Positions 17,636 to 27,328 are shown, counted from the first letter of the stretch. The stretch is DNA of 64,000 bases from Aquitalea magnusonii (GCF_002217795.2 NZ_AP018823.1:434001-498000), one strand, 5' to 3'. The notes: generated from the sequence alone by a model not told the origin. Numbers and translations: made by a program.

Positions 17636-18703
17636 ATGCGCCATGCCAAGGTAAAACAGCGGGTGCCTACGCTGGGTGAACCGCCAGGAACCCTCCTGCC
17701 TGTCGGGGACGCCAAAGTGGAAGCCAGCAGCATCACCCTGCTGGAATTCGGCCCACAGGAGCTGTGCGAAACCCGGTTTGAGTCGGTGGCCGCGGGGCTG
17801 GCCCACCAGTCAAGTCAGCCAGTGCGCTGGCTGAATGTATATGGCCTGCACGATGTTGGCGTGATGCAGGCCATTGGCGAGCGTTTTGGCCTGCACCCGC
17901 TGGTGCAGGAGGACATTCTGAACAACCGGCAGCGCCCCAAGCTGGAAGACTACGGCGACTATCTGTTCATCGCCACTCGGGTATTCGACTTTCCGCCCAA
18001 TGGCGGTCGCTTGCGCTACAACCAGATGTACTTGGTGATCGGCAAGGATTTCGTGCTTTCCTTTCAGGAAAAGCCCACCGGAGTATTCGAAGCGGTGCGT
18101 GAGCGTCTGCGTAGCTGTCGCGGCGCCCTGCGCAGTAAAGGTGCGGATTACCTGGCCTACGGCCTGATCGATGCCATTATCGATGACTACTTCGGTGTGC
18201 TCAGTCAATTTACCGAGCACGTGGAGCGCACCGACCAGATGCTGCTGCATGGCCACGAACAGGGCGTGCTGCACAAGGTGCAACGCCTCAAGCACGACTG
18301 CCTCAAGCTGCGCCGCTCGATTCTGCCGCTGCGCGAAATCCTGCTGACGATGATGCGTGGTGAATACCGGCTGATCCAGCCGGATACCCAGGTTTATCTG
18401 CGTGATGCTTACGACCACACCATGCATGTCATCGAATCTCTGGAAATGTCGCGTGAGATGGTGTCTGACATGCTGGACTTGTACCTTTCCACCCAATCCC
18501 ACCGGTTGAACCTGCAGATGCGGGTGCTGACCGTATTCAGCATGATCTTCATGCCGCTCACCCTGATTGCCGGCATCTACGGCATGAACTTTGAAAACAT
18601 GCCGGAGCTGCACTGGCACTATGGCTATTTTGCGGTATTGGGTTTGATGGCAAGCATTGCCATCGGGCTGATCTGGCTGTTTTCCCGGCGCAACTGGATC
18701 TGA
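17636..18703 (+). CDS. corA: Magnesium/cobalt transporter CorA
   Basis: Pentameric Mg2+ (Co2+/Ni2+) channel of the inner membrane. 355 residues from the ATG at 17636, two bases after the ppx stop, so the two are cotranscribed. A long cytoplasmic alpha/beta funnel domain is followed by two C-terminal membrane helices. The selectivity motif GMN is intact in AGIYGMNFENMPEL between them, and the basic end FSRRNWI is as expected. The extra upstream frame inside ppx has no family sequence. Confidence 0.94.
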   Translation: MRHAKVKQRVPTLGEPPGTLLPVGDAKVEASSITLLEFGPQELCETRFESVAAGLAHQSSQPVRWLNVYGLHDVGVMQAIGERFGLHPLVQEDILNNRQRPKLEDYGDYLFIATRVFDFPPNGGRLRYNQMYLVIGKDFVLSFQEKPTGVFEAVRERLRSCRGALRSKGADYLAYGLIDAIIDDYFGVLSQFTEHVERTDQMLLHGHEQGVLHKVQRLKHDCLKLRRSILPLREILLTMMRGEYRLIQPDTQVYLRDAYDHTMHVIESLEMSREMVSDMLDLYLSTQSHRLNLQMRVLTVFSMIFMPLTLIAGIYGMNFENMPELHWHYGYFAVLGLMASIAIGLIWLFSRRNWI

Positions 18704-18723
18704 TCCGCCTGTGCATTCCCTAT

Positions 18724-18756
18724 AGCCGCAGCGCCTTGGGTGCTGCGGCTTTTTTA
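18724..18756 (+). terminator. Intrinsic terminator of ppx-corA
   Basis: 9-bp stem AGCCGCAGC / GCTGCGGCT with a 9-base loop and six or more T, 20 bases after the corA stop. Confidence 0.9.
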
Positions 18757-18784
18757 CGCCCGTGGCGGAGGATGGATGGTTTTC

Positions 18785-18805
18785 ATATACCCCTTGGGGG
18801 TATAT
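18785..18805 (+). promoter_or_regulatory. Palindromic operator upstream of copA, CsoR-type
   Basis: A perfect inverted repeat ATATACCCC-TTG-GGGGTATAT, 9-bp arms with a 3-base centre, 22 bases before the copA ATG. The TACCCC/GGGGTA core is like operators of the CsoR/RcnR repressor family. It lacks the ACCTTCC/GGAAGGT pattern of CueR sites usual for proteobacterial copA. Confidence 0.7.
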
Positions 18806-18826
18806 ACTGCAGGCAAGGAGTTCATC

Positions 18827-21175
18827 ATGAGCCAAACCGTCATTACCCTGCCGATTGCCGGCATGCACTGTGCCGCCTGTGCCGCGCGGCTGGAAAAGGT
18901 ATTGGGCAAGCTGGATGGTGTCAGCGCCAGCGTCAGCTTTGCCAGCGAACAGGCGCAAATCAGCTATGCCCCGTCACAAAGTAGCTTGCAGCAAATTCAG
19001 GATGCCATCGTCAAAGCCGGTTTCGCCGTGCCACAACAGCAGATGTCGCTGGAGATCGAGGGCATGAGCTGCGCTGCCTGTGCGGTGCGGCTGGAAAAGG
19101 TGCTCAATCGCTTGCCGGGAGTTAGTGCGCAGGTGAATTTTGCCACCCACTCTGCCCAGTTGCAGTACGCAGCCGGCACGCTGCAACTGGCGGATGCACT
19201 GGCGGTGGTGCGCAAAGCCGGTTTCACGGCCAGCCCGCCTCAGCACGCCTCGCACGACGAGCTGCAACAGCAGCACGCACGCCAGTACCGCCGCGAACTG
19301 GGCTGGTTTGGCCTGTCGCTGCTGCTTACCCTGCCTTTCCTGTTGGAAATGCTGGCCATGTTGTTTGGCTGGCATCAGCTGATGCTGCCGCGCAGCCTGC
19401 AACTGGCGCTGGCCACCCCGGTGCAGTTCATCATCGGCTGGCGTTTTTATCGCGGTGCATGGCATGCGCTCAGGACTGGCGGTGCCAATATGGATGTACT
19501 GGTGGCACTGGGTACCAGCATGGCCTGGCTGTTGTCCACCGTGGTTACGCTTAGCGGCTGGCAGCAACAGCATGTGTATTTTGAAGCCAGTGCGGCAGTC
19601 ATTACGCTGGTGTTGCTGGGCAAGCTGCTGGAGGCGCGCGCGCGCGGCAAGACATCCGGTGCCATTGCCAGCCTGATCCGGCTGGCACCGCGTCAGGCGC
19701 GTATCGAGCGTGACGGCCAGTTGCAGGATATTGCGGTTGAACAGTTGCAAGTGGGCGATGTGGTGGTGGTACGCCACGGCGAAAGCCTGCCGGTGGATGG
19801 CGTGGTGGTGGAAGGGCAGGCCGCCCTCGACGAAAGCATGCTCACCGGCGAAAGCCTGCCGGTCAGCAAAAGCGTGGGTGACAAGGTATTTGCCGCCACG
19901 CGCAATCAGCAAGGCATGCTCAAGGTGCGGGCCAGCAGTGTCGGCAGCCAGACCCAGTTGGCCGAAATCATCCGGCTGGTGGGGCTGGCACAAGGCTCTA
20001 AAGCACCCATCCAGCGTTTGGCCGACCGCATTGCCGGCGTGTTCGTGCCGGTGGTGGCCGCCATCGCGCTGTTGACCCTGCTGCTCAACGGCTGGTGGCT
20101 GGGCGACTGGAGCCAGGCCTTGATCCGTGCCGTGGCGGTGCTGGTGATTGCCTGCCCCTGCGCGCTGGGATTGGCAACCCCCACCGCCATCATGATGGGC
20201 GTGGGCAAGGGGGCCGGGCGCGGCGTGCTGTTCCGCAATGCTGCTGCGCTGGAAACCGCCGGACGTATCGATACCCTGGTGGTGGACAAGACCGGCACCC
20301 TGACTGCGGGCAAGCCGGTGGTGACGGCCATCTGGGCGGCGGACGGCGCTGAAGACCGGGTGCTGCAACTGGCTGCCAGCATGGAAAGCGGCTCAGAACA
20401 TCCGCTGGCCCGCGCCATTGTGCAGCAAGCCGCCGAGCGTGGTGTCAGCCTGTTGTCCGTGCAGTCGTTCCGGGCCGAGGTAGGGCAGGGCGTGATGGCA
20501 ACCATCGACGGCCATGGCAGCCTGCGCTTGGGACGACCGGACTGGGCCAGCACCGCGGCCTTGCCCGCCGGCTGGCCACTGCCTGGGCAAAGCATGATTG
20601 CGCTGGCTGATGCTAAGCGGCTGTTAGGGCTGCTGGCGATTGCCGACACCTTGCGCCCCGGCGCGGCACAGGCGGTAAAAACCTTGCAGCAGATGGGGGT
20701 GCAGGTCATCATGCTGACCGGTGATAACCCGTCAACCGCCGCGGCGATCGCCGCCGAGGCCGGCATTGCCGATTACCGGGCCGGGCTGCGGCCGCAAGAC
20801 AAGGCCGCGGAGATTGCGCAGTTGCAGGCGGCTGGCCATAAGGTGGCCATGCTGGGCGACGGTGTCAACGATGCGCCGGCACTGGCTGCTGCCGATGTCA
20901 GCTTTGCCATGGGGGCGGGTTCTGATGTGGCCATCGAAACCGCCGACATCACGCTGATGCAGGGTGATGTGCTGCATGTGGCGGATGCCATCCGCCTGTC
21001 ACGGGCTACGCTGGGCAAGATCCGGCAAAACCTGTTTTTTGCCTTTTTCTACAATGTGCTGGGTATTCCGCTGGCTGCGCTGGGCTTGTTGAACCCGGTG
21101 GTGGCGGGGGCTGCCATGGCGATGAGTTCGGTGTCGGTCGTCAGCAACTCCCTGCTGCTGCGCCGCTGGAAATAA
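18827..21175 (+). CDS. copA: Copper-exporting P1B-type ATPase
   Basis: Pumps Cu(I) out of the cytoplasm using ATP. 782 residues from the ATG at 18827, which has AAGGAG 7 bases upstream; the longer frame through the operator is rejected. Order of parts: two N-terminal HMA domains with CAAC metal sites at Cys15/Cys18 and Cys82/Cys85; eight-helix membrane domain with the CPC ion site at 443-445; phosphorylation site Asp487 in [14 protein letters not shown]; the [10 protein letters not shown] and [23 protein letters not shown]-domain motifs; and the last helices with YN and MxxSS. The CPC plus these C-terminal residues are diagnostic of Cu(I) pumps. copZ follows after 16 bases. Confidence 0.96.
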   Translation: MSQTVITLPIAGMHCAACAARLEKVLGKLDGVSASVSFASEQAQISYAPSQSSLQQIQDAIVKAGFAVPQQQMSLEIEGMSCAACAVRLEKVLNRLPGVSAQVNFATHSAQLQYAAGTLQLADALAVVRKAGFTASPPQHASHDELQQQHARQYRRELGWFGLSLLLTLPFLLEMLAMLFGWHQLMLPRSLQLALATPVQFIIGWRFYRGAWHALRTGGANMDVLVALGTSMAWLLSTVVTLSGWQQQHVYFEASAAVITLVLLGKLLEARARGKTSGAIASLIRLAPRQARIERDGQLQDIAVEQLQVGDVVVVRHGESLPVDGVVVEGQAALDESMLTGESLPVSKSVGDKVFAATRNQQGMLKVRASSVGSQTQLAEIIRLVGLAQGSKAPIQRLADRIAGVFVPVVAAIALLTLLLNGWWLGDWSQALIRAVAVLVIACPCALGLATPTAIMMGVGKGAGRGVLFRNAAALETAGRIDTLVVDKTGTLTAGKPVVTAIWAADGAEDRVLQLAASMESGSEHPLARAIVQQAAERGVSLLSVQSFRAEVGQGVMATIDGHGSLRLGRPDWASTAALPAGWPLPGQSMIALADAKRLLGLLAIADTLRPGAAQAVKTLQQMGVQVIMLTGDNPSTAAAIAAEAGIADYRAGLRPQDKAAEIAQLQAAGHKVAMLGDGVNDAPALAAADVSFAMGAGSDVAIETADITLMQGDVLHVADAIRLSRATLGKIRQNLFFAFFYNVLGIPLAALGLLNPVVAGAAMAMSSVSVVSNSLLLRRWK

Positions 21176-21191
21176 ACGGAAAGGAATAATC

Positions 21192-21407
21192 ATGAGCGAA
21201 CTGAAACTGAAAATCGAAGGCATGACCTGCGGCGGCTGCGCCAACAGCATCAGCAAGGTGCTTTCCACCATGGCTGGCGTCAGCAGCGCCGAAGTCAGCC
21301 TGCAGGACAAGGCTGCCAGCATCGTTTACGATGCGGCCACGGTTTCGCCGCAAGAGCTGGCTGCCGCGGTGGAAGACGCTGGCTTTGATGTCGTGGCGGC
21401 CAACTGA
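21192..21407 (+). CDS. copZ: Copper chaperone CopZ (HMA domain)
   Basis: 71-residue single heavy-metal-associated domain that carries Cu(I) to CopA. The metal site is MTCGGC with the usual betaalphabetabetaalphabeta pattern ending AVEDAGFDVV. A good ribosome site (AAAGGAAT) precedes it. It is cotranscribed with copA and presumably regulated by the same upstream palindrome. Confidence 0.94.
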   Translation: MSELKLKIEGMTCGGCANSISKVLSTMAGVSSAEVSLQDKAASIVYDAATVSPQELAAAVEDAGFDVVAAN

Positions 21408-21457
21408 CAGAATCAGTACCCGCATAGCGTAGAAACACTTATACTCTCGTCATCAAG

Positions 21458-21489
21458 GATGCCGGTCTTCAGGCCGGCATCTTCATTTA
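21458..21489 (+). terminator. Probable terminator of copA-copZ
   Basis: 8-bp stem GATGCCGG / CCGGCATC (21458-21465 with 21474-21481), followed by TTCATTTAT, a weak T-rich tail. Confidence 0.6.
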
Positions 21490-21525
21490 TACAGCAGCGC
21501 TACAGCGCCGTGACATGAAGCGATA

Positions 21526-22281
21526 ATGGGTATCTGGATTGGAAGGCTGGCCGCCTGCTGCGGCCTGGTCATGGCATGCCATGCGGCACAGGCAGCAGCC
21601 CTGTCGGTACTGGCTGAGGAAAACCTGCCTTTCTCTTACCGGCAGGATGCCAGCATACAAGGCTATTGCACCGAGGCGGTGCGCGCCGCGCTGGATGTCG
21701 CCCGTTTGCCATACCAGATTGATATCCAGCCCTGGGCGCGCATTTACACCACCACCTTGTCCAAACCGGGGACACTGATGTTTCCCATCGCCCGGACACC
21801 GGAGCGGGAAAACAAGTTCAAGTGGATAGGCCCGCTGGTGGCCAACCGCATTGCCTTGTTCCGCAAGAAGGGGCGCAGCGACGTGGTGGTACACAGCCTG
21901 GATGATGCCCGGCGTTACCGCATTGGCGTGGTCAATATGGACTTCCGCGAAGAATATCTGCGCCGCAAGGGTTTTAGCGATGTGGATGGCAAGTCTTTGA
22001 TGGTGGTGAGTTCCAGCGATCTGTTACTACCCATGCTGCATGCCGGCCGTATCGATCTGGTGCCGCTGGGCCTGGCCAAATGTGCGCCACACGGACTGGA
22101 TTGCAGTGGCATCGAGCCGGTGTATGTGCTGGGTGAGCTGGAGTCGGCGCTGTACATGGTGTTCAACCGTGATACCAGCGATGCGCTGGTGCAGAAAGTG
22201 CGGGAAGGCTTCGAGCAAACCCGGCGCAATGGCAGTCTGGCACGGATCATGGCCCCGCTTAACCGCATCTATGGCCGCTGA
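21526..22281 (+). CDS. Periplasmic solute-binding protein, family 3 type
   Basis: 251 residues with a signal peptide (about 1-24, cleaved after AAQA). The body is a type II periplasmic binding fold of the amino-acid-type family 3: LSVLAEENLPFSYR at the start, GYCTEAVRAAL, and PIARTPERENKFKWIGPL, the latter characteristic of the PA-type or YhfQ-like orphan members. There are no permease or ATPase genes beside it in the same direction, so it may be an orphan sensor or binding protein. It converges on the hydrolase gene at 22295 with 13 bases between. Confidence 0.78.
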   Translation: MGIWIGRLAACCGLVMACHAAQAAALSVLAEENLPFSYRQDASIQGYCTEAVRAALDVARLPYQIDIQPWARIYTTTLSKPGTLMFPIARTPERENKFKWIGPLVANRIALFRKKGRSDVVVHSLDDARRYRIGVVNMDFREEYLRRKGFSDVDGKSLMVVSSSDLLLPMLHAGRIDLVPLGLAKCAPHGLDCSGIEPVYVLGELESALYMVFNRDTSDALVQKVREGFEQTRRNGSLARIMAPLNRIYGR

Positions 22282-22294
22282 ACAGGCCGCCCGG

Positions 22295-23062
22295 CTACAG
22301 TTCGATGCTGATGCCCTGTTCCAGCGGGTGCAGATGCAGCAGCGATGGCAGCTCCTTGCGTACCTGTTCCAGCAACTGGGTGCGCTGCCTGTTGTCGGTA
22401 TGGGTAATCCAGACGTGGACATTGGGCGGCAGGATTTCCAGCATGGGAATCAGCAAGGCCGGTGACATGTGGCCATCCACCATGGCCTTGCTGGAGTTCT
22501 CATTCAGATAGCTCAGCTCGCAGATCACATCGGTCAGTGAAGGCACATGACTGATCCAGTGCCAGAACGGCAGGCAAGGCCCGGAATCTCCGGTAAACGC
22601 CAGCGCCCGCCATGGTCCTTCCAGCAGCCAGCCGACTGTCGGCACCTTATGCTCTGCCGGCAAGGCGGTGGCAATTCCGTCCGGCAGCGAAACCGCATCT
22701 CCCACCTCCACCGCATGCAGACGCAGCCAGGGCACATTGCCCGCTGCCGCCTTGGTGTAGTCCGGCCATTGCTGGCTGTTGAACATCTGTTGCTTCAGCG
22801 CATCGATGGTTTCCTGCTGGGTATAGACATCCACGCCGCGCCCACCATGGCTGATATGGGTATCCGCCAGCAGGGGCAGGCCGCTGCAATGATCCAGATG
22901 GCTATGGGTGAGCAGCACGGTGTCGATTTGCAGTAGTGCCTGTGCATCCAGATCGACAATGCCGCTGCCACAATCGAGCAGGCAATTGTCATCCACCACA
23001 AAGCAGGTGGTGCGTGTTGCCTGACCGTGGCCGGATGATGATCCCAGAACCTTGACGTGCAT
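22295..23062 (-). CDS. Metallo-beta-lactamase-fold hydrolase, class II cAMP-phosphodiesterase-like
   Basis: 255 residues from the ATG at 23062, chosen because AGGGGAGA lies just upstream and the following MHVKVLGSSSG is the natural beta-strand start; the 84-codon longer frame lacks family sequence. The metal motif THSHLDHCSG (HxHxDH) and later TGDSG, CELSYLNE and the VWITHTD His are in the order seen in class II cyclic nucleotide phosphodiesterases and RNase Z-like hydrolases. cAMP hydrolysis is inferred from overall resemblance only. It lies downstream of the amino-acid permease genes but with a 200-base gap. Confidence 0.72.
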   Translation of the reverse strand: MHVKVLGSSSGHGQATRTTCFVVDDNCLLDCGSGIVDLDAQALLQIDTVLLTHSHLDHCSGLPLLADTHISHGGRGVDVYTQQETIDALKQQMFNSQQWPDYTKAAAGNVPWLRLHAVEVGDAVSLPDGIATALPAEHKVPTVGWLLEGPWRALAFTGDSGPCLPFWHWISHVPSLTDVICELSYLNENSSKAMVDGHMSPALLIPMLEILPPNVHVWITHTDNRQRTQLLEQVRKELPSLLHLHPLEQGISIEL

Positions 23063-23262
23063 GTGTCTCCCCTTGCAAAGGTGCGGCATGAAGCCCTTTG
23101 CAGTGTAGCCGATGGCGCGACATCGCGCCGCAGTGACGACCTGCGGATGCCGGTAGTGTACCGTCGCTCCGGCCTGGTTTGTGCATCCGCACCATGATAG
23201 TCCTGGCAGGGAGCGCTGATATGCGCCAGGTAAAGGCCGGACTGCCGCAACCGCCAGGCCAA

Positions 23263-23937
23263 TCAGGGATGGGCTCTGGCCAGTCGGCGTCCTGTCCACT
23301 CCAGCGTGGAGCACAGCAGCAGGTAGGCAATGGCAACAATGCCGAATACCTGCAGGGGGTATACCTGTTCGCGGTTATTGATCTGGGTGGCGACAAAGGT
23401 GAACTCCGCCACGCCAACCACATAGGCGAGCGAACTGTCCTTCAGCAGGGTGATCCACTGGTTGACGAAGGAGGGCAGCATATGGCGCAAGGCCGGCGGC
23501 AGGATGATGTAGCGCAAGGTCTGCCAGCGGTTCATGCCCAGTGCCGCACCAGCCAGCCATTGGCCCTTGCCGATGGCCTCAATCCCGGCCAGCACTGACT
23601 GGCTCAGATAGGCGGCGTTAATCAGTGCCAGGGCGGCAATCACCGTCAGTACACCGGGGATGTCGATGCCAAACAGGATGGGCAGCAGGAAGTAGCACCA
23701 GAAAATCAGCATCAGCACCGGGATGGCACGCAGCACCTGCACCAGCAGGGTCAGGCTGCGCTTCAGGCGCGGGCCGCCCATGGTGAGGGCAATACCACCG
23801 GCCAGGCCGCCCAGCGTGGCCAGTACGCCGGCAGCCAGGCTGATGCCCACGGTGAGCAGCAGTCCACCCGGCTGCCCCTGCGCCAGATTACCCCATAGCA
23901 GATAGTCCAGATTGTCTTGCAGCAAGGTCAGCATCAT
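23263..23937 (-). CDS. Amino-acid ABC transporter permease (GltK-like)
   Basis: 224-residue inner-membrane permease of the His/Glu/Gln family, with about five hydrophobic segments. The cytoplasmic EAA loop that docks the ATPase is visible as GAALGMNRWQTLRYIILPPALR, and the later LLKDSSLAYVVGVAE is typical. The start overlaps the stop of the preceding permease by 4 bases. It forms a heterodimer with that permease. No ATPase gene is found in this cluster. Confidence 0.88.
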   Translation of the reverse strand: MMLTLLQDNLDYLLWGNLAQGQPGGLLLTVGISLAAGVLATLGGLAGGIALTMGGPRLKRSLTLLVQVLRAIPVLMLIFWCYFLLPILFGIDIPGVLTVIAALALINAAYLSQSVLAGIEAIGKGQWLAGAALGMNRWQTLRYIILPPALRHMLPSFVNQWITLLKDSSLAYVVGVAEFTFVATQINNREQVYPLQVFGIVAIAYLLLCSTLEWTGRRLARAHP

Positions 23938-24671
23938 CGGATACGGCCCTCGGCGGCGTGCCGGCTACCGGCCAGTTGGGTGGCGATCACCAGCAACAGG
24001 TAGAGCGCAGTGGCCACGGCAAAGGCTTGAAAGGCCAGCAGGGTTTCGCTTTCCACCTGACGCGAGGTATAGGACAGCTCCGCCACGCCAATGGCCATGG
24101 TCAGCGAGGTGTTTTTGATCACCGCGGTGTACTGGCCCAGCAGCGGCTGACGAATCACCCGCAGCGCTTGTGGCAGCACGATGTAGCGGAAGATCTGCCA
24201 CTCCGTCATGCCCAGGGCGCGCGCCGCCAGCCTTTGCCCGCGGGCCACGGTATTTAGCCCGGCGGCCAGTTCGGCGCTGATGAAACAGGCCGAATACAGC
24301 GACAGCGCCAGCCAGGCGGCCAGCCACTCGAAAGAGGGCCAGCCCAGGCTGAAGCCCAGCGGCAATGCCCATTGATGCGGGGTGTTCAGCCATTGCATGG
24401 CGGCATCCGGCAGCAGGCCGCCGGCCCCGAAATACCACAGCAATACCTGTACCAGCAGCGGTGTATTGCGGTGCAGGCTGCAAAACAGTCGTGCCGGCCA
24501 TTGCAGCGCGCGCAGCCGGCTATCCTGTGCTGCACACAGCAGGACACCCAGCAAGGTGGCGGTCAGGCAGATGCACAATGCCAGCGCGGCAGTCATGGCG
24601 GCACCATGCAGCAGCCAGCCCAGGTAATGCGGAGCCAGCCAGCCTTGTCCCAGCCAGGAGGGCGGAGTCAT
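23934..24671 (-). CDS. Amino-acid ABC transporter permease (GltJ-like)
   Basis: 245-residue partner permease. The EAA loop reads RALGMTEWQIFRYIVLPQAL, followed by IKNTSLTMAIGVAELSYTSRQVE, a family signature. An N-terminal region of about 25 residues precedes the first membrane helix. It is separated by 89 bases from the upstream binding-protein gene; the gap holds a strong hairpin (24711-24743) that may lower permease relative to binding-protein expression. Confidence 0.88.
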   Translation of the reverse strand: MTPPSWLGQGWLAPHYLGWLLHGAAMTAALALCICLTATLLGVLLCAAQDSRLRALQWPARLFCSLHRNTPLLVQVLLWYFGAGGLLPDAAMQWLNTPHQWALPLGFSLGWPSFEWLAAWLALSLYSACFISAELAAGLNTVARGQRLAARALGMTEWQIFRYIVLPQALRVIRQPLLGQYTAVIKNTSLTMAIGVAELSYTSRQVESETLLAFQAFAVATALYLLLVIATQLAGSRHAAEGRIR

Positions 24672-24707
24672 CAGTCCATTCTTTCAGTAACAGGGGATGA
24701 GCATGCA

Positions 24708-24743
24708 GAAAACCGGCCTGTGCGACAGAGGCGCAGGCCGGTT
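24708..24743 (-). terminator. Intercistronic hairpin, partial terminator
   Basis: Perfect 10-bp stem AACCGGCCTG / CAGGCCGGTT (24711-24720 with 24734-24743) with a 13-base loop. On the minus strand a short TTTT follows. It lies between the binding-protein and permease genes of one operon, where such attenuators are common. Confidence 0.65.
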
Positions 24744-24760
24744 GTCCTGTTCGTGCAGGC

Positions 24761-25567
24761 TTAGCTTGCGTCGCCGATCTTGAAATCGCGCGGCAGCGGT
24801 GCCTTGGTGCTGGGGCCAAACCAGCGGTCATAGATCTTGCGTGCCTGGCCGGACTTTTCCAGCTCTAGCAGCGTGTCGTTCACCACCTTGGTCAGACGGG
24901 CTTCGCCCTTGGGCAGGCCGATGGCCTGGTATTCGCGGGTCAGGGTAAACGGTGCCAGCTCGTACTTGGCCTTGTCCGGCGCATTGGCCAGCAGTGCCGC
25001 CAGCTTGGAGCCGTCCTGCGAGATGGCCTGCACATTGCCGTTACGCAGGGCGGTAAAGGCCAGCGGGGTGTCGTCGTAGGCCACTACCGTGGTCTTGCTG
25101 TATTTCTCGCGCAGATAGATTTCCTGGGTGGTGCCCTTGTCCACCCCCACGCGCAGGCCGGCCAGTTGTTCCGGCTTGCTCAGGCTGCCTTTGCGAGCGA
25201 TGAACTGCTGACCGGATGCAAAGTAGGGCAGGCTGAAGTCCACCTGTTTCTTGCGCTCTTCGGTCACGGTGAAGTTGGCGGCCACCAGGTCGGCCTTGCC
25301 CGCCACCAGCAGCGGAATGCGATTGGCCGGATTGGTGGGCACCAGTTCCAGCTTGACCTGGAGTTTCTTGGCAATGGCTTGGGCGACTTCTACATCCAGA
25401 CCGCTGATCTGGTGAGTCTTGGCATCCAGAAAGCCAAACGGCGGGTTGCTGTCGAAGGCTGCCACGCGCAGCACGCCGGCTTTCTTGATGTCGTCCAGGC
25501 GATCGGCCAGGGCATGGCCGGCAGTGCCAAGCAGGGTGAGTGCCAGTAGCAGGGAAGGGATTTTCAT
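24761..25567 (-). CDS. Amino-acid ABC transporter substrate-binding protein
   Basis: 268 residues with a signal peptide (about 1-21, ending GHALA). Family 3 solute-binding pattern: VLRVAAFDSNPPFGFLD, GLDVEVAQAIAKKL, ADLVAANFTVTEERKKQVDFS and AGLRVGVDKGTTQE. First gene of the leftward amino-acid uptake cluster with two permeases downstream. The substrate is not readable; the D/N-P-P-F-G-F segment is common in polar amino-acid binders. Confidence 0.88.
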   Translation of the reverse strand: MKIPSLLLALTLLGTAGHALADRLDDIKKAGVLRVAAFDSNPPFGFLDAKTHQISGLDVEVAQAIAKKLQVKLELVPTNPANRIPLLVAGKADLVAANFTVTEERKKQVDFSLPYFASGQQFIARKGSLSKPEQLAGLRVGVDKGTTQEIYLREKYSKTTVVAYDDTPLAFTALRNGNVQAISQDGSKLAALLANAPDKAKYELAPFTLTREYQAIGLPKGEARLTKVVNDTLLELEKSGQARKIYDRWFGPSTKAPLPRDFKIGDAS

Positions 25568-25702
25568 GGCTGAGCCTCTTGTGGAGTGAGAAGGTGATGA
25601 CAGTCAGTACCGGTAGGTGCTGCTGTGAATGGGCTCCATGCTAGGTGTAGTGGCTCAGCAGGTAAAACGATTTAAAATGCATTTTTTATCAGGATATGGA
25701 AT

Positions 25703-25732
25703 AAGCAAGGGCAGCACAGTGGCTGCCCTTGC
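25703..25732 (-). terminator. Probable terminator of the phosphonate-type ABC operon
   Basis: 10-bp stem GCAAGGGCAG / CTGCCCTTGC (25705-25714 with 25723-25732), 27 bases beyond the end of the phnE-like gene on the minus strand. The tail TTATTCC is only partly T-rich. Confidence 0.6.
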
Positions 25733-25759
25733 ACAGCGCGGTGGGGCCGGGCGCAGCGC

Positions 25760-27328
25760 TCAGTCCATCTGCCTGCGCCAGTGGCGGCTGATCTGTTCCA
25801 CGGCCCAGGACAGCAACAGCATGGCAATGATCAGGCTGGCTGCCCGGTGCTGCTGGAACAGCGACAGCGCCAGATAGAGCTGTTGTCCCAGGCCGCCGGC
25901 CCCGACAATACCCAGCACCGTGGCGATGCGGATATTGTTTTCCCAGCGGTACAAGGTATAGGCCACCCATTGGCTAAATACCGTCGGCAGCAGCCCGTAG
26001 GCAAAAGCCAGCACCCGGCTGGCCCCGGCCTGGCGCAGGGCCAGTTCTGGCGTGTGATCGGCATTTTCCAGCGTCTCGGCAAACAGCCGCCCCAGCACGC
26101 CGGCAGTGTGCAAGGCCAGCGCCAGCACCCCGGCGGCCGGGCCCAGCCCGACGGCCAGTACGGCTATCGAGGCCCATAGCAGGTCCGGCACCCCGCGCAG
26201 CAGGTTAAGCAACAGGCGGCTGGCCAGTTTGAGCAGACTGCCAAAGCGCCCGGCGGCCGGCATCGCCAGTACCGCCGCCACCGCAAACGCCAGTACCGTA
26301 CCCAGTGCCGACATGGCCAGCGTTTCCAGCGTACCGTGGGCCAGCTCGGCCAGCATGTCGCCATCCGGCGGGAAAAAGTCATGGCTGAAGCGTGCAATGG
26401 CGGACAGATCAAAGCCACTGTCGCGCCAGCCCGGCAGCAGCCACAGCACGCTGGCTGCTACCGCCAGCAGACTGCTGCCCAGCAGGTAGAGGCCACCACG
26501 CGCACGCTCCAGCGCATGGCGCGACAGCAGGCTGATGCCCTCGCTCAGGCTCACCAGCAACAGGAAAACCAAGAGCAGGGTGCTGACTTCGCCGCCATTG
26601 AGCATTTTCAGGCTGGTGTCCAGCAACTGGCCCACGCCGCCGGCACCGACAAAACCCATTACCGCCGAGGCGCGTATCGCGCATTCCCAGCGGTAGACGC
26701 TATAGCTCACCAGCTCCGGCAGGGCTTGCGGCCACAAGCCATACAGCAGGCACTGCCAGCGGCTGGCACCTTGCAGATGCAGTGCGCCAGCCAGTTCGCG
26801 CGGCTGGGATTCCAGAATCTCGGCATACACCTTGCCCAGCATGCCGCCATAGGCCAGACCGATGGCCAGCACCGCCGGCAGGCTGCCCAGGCCGGCTGCA
26901 CGCACAAACAGCAGTGCCCAGACGATTTCCGGAATGCCGCGCAAGATCACCATCAGCCCGCGCAGCAGTGATTTGAGCAGTTCGATACCCGCCAGCGCCA
27001 CTTCGCCCGCCAGCGCCTGGCGATCCAGCGCACGGGTGGTGACAAAGGCCAGCGGTGCGCCCAGCAACATGGCCAGCGCAATACCGGCGGTGGCACTGGC
27101 CAGCGTGGTGATGGTTTCGCGTGCCACATCCAGCAGAAAACTGCCTTGGGTGGATAGCGGGAAAAAGCCGGCGACAAAACCGGCCATGGTGCGCCAGCTA
27201 TCGGGATTGGCCAGTGTGGCCGGATTGAACTGGGTCAGGCTGAAGCTGGGTGCCAGCAAGGCCAGGCACAGCAGCAGGGTGAACAAGCGTGGCCAGCGCG
27301 CCGGATCGCGTGGATGGGGGGTCAGCAT
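25760..27328 (-). CDS. Phosphonate-type ABC permease, two permease domains fused
   Basis: 522 residues holding two PhnE-like permease units in tandem, each with about six membrane helices and an EAA loop: ALHLQGASRWQCLLYGLWPQ in the first and ALRQAGASRVLAFAYGLLP in the second, each followed by the family sequence YSVYRWECAIRASAVMGFVG or YTLYRWENNIRIATVLGIVG. A single gene thus supplies both halves of the channel. ATG 27328 overlaps the end of the ATPase gene by 7 bases. Last gene of the set binding protein, ATPase, permease. Confidence 0.9.
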   Translation of the reverse strand: MLTPHPRDPARWPRLFTLLLCLALLAPSFSLTQFNPATLANPDSWRTMAGFVAGFFPLSTQGSFLLDVARETITTLASATAGIALAMLLGAPLAFVTTRALDRQALAGEVALAGIELLKSLLRGLMVILRGIPEIVWALLFVRAAGLGSLPAVLAIGLAYGGMLGKVYAEILESQPRELAGALHLQGASRWQCLLYGLWPQALPELVSYSVYRWECAIRASAVMGFVGAGGVGQLLDTSLKMLNGGEVSTLLLVFLLLVSLSEGISLLSRHALERARGGLYLLGSSLLAVAASVLWLLPGWRDSGFDLSAIARFSHDFFPPDGDMLAELAHGTLETLAMSALGTVLAFAVAAVLAMPAAGRFGSLLKLASRLLLNLLRGVPDLLWASIAVLAVGLGPAAGVLALALHTAGVLGRLFAETLENADHTPELALRQAGASRVLAFAYGLLPTVFSQWVAYTLYRWENNIRIATVLGIVGAGGLGQQLYLALSLFQQHRAASLIIAMLLLSWAVEQISRHWRRQMD

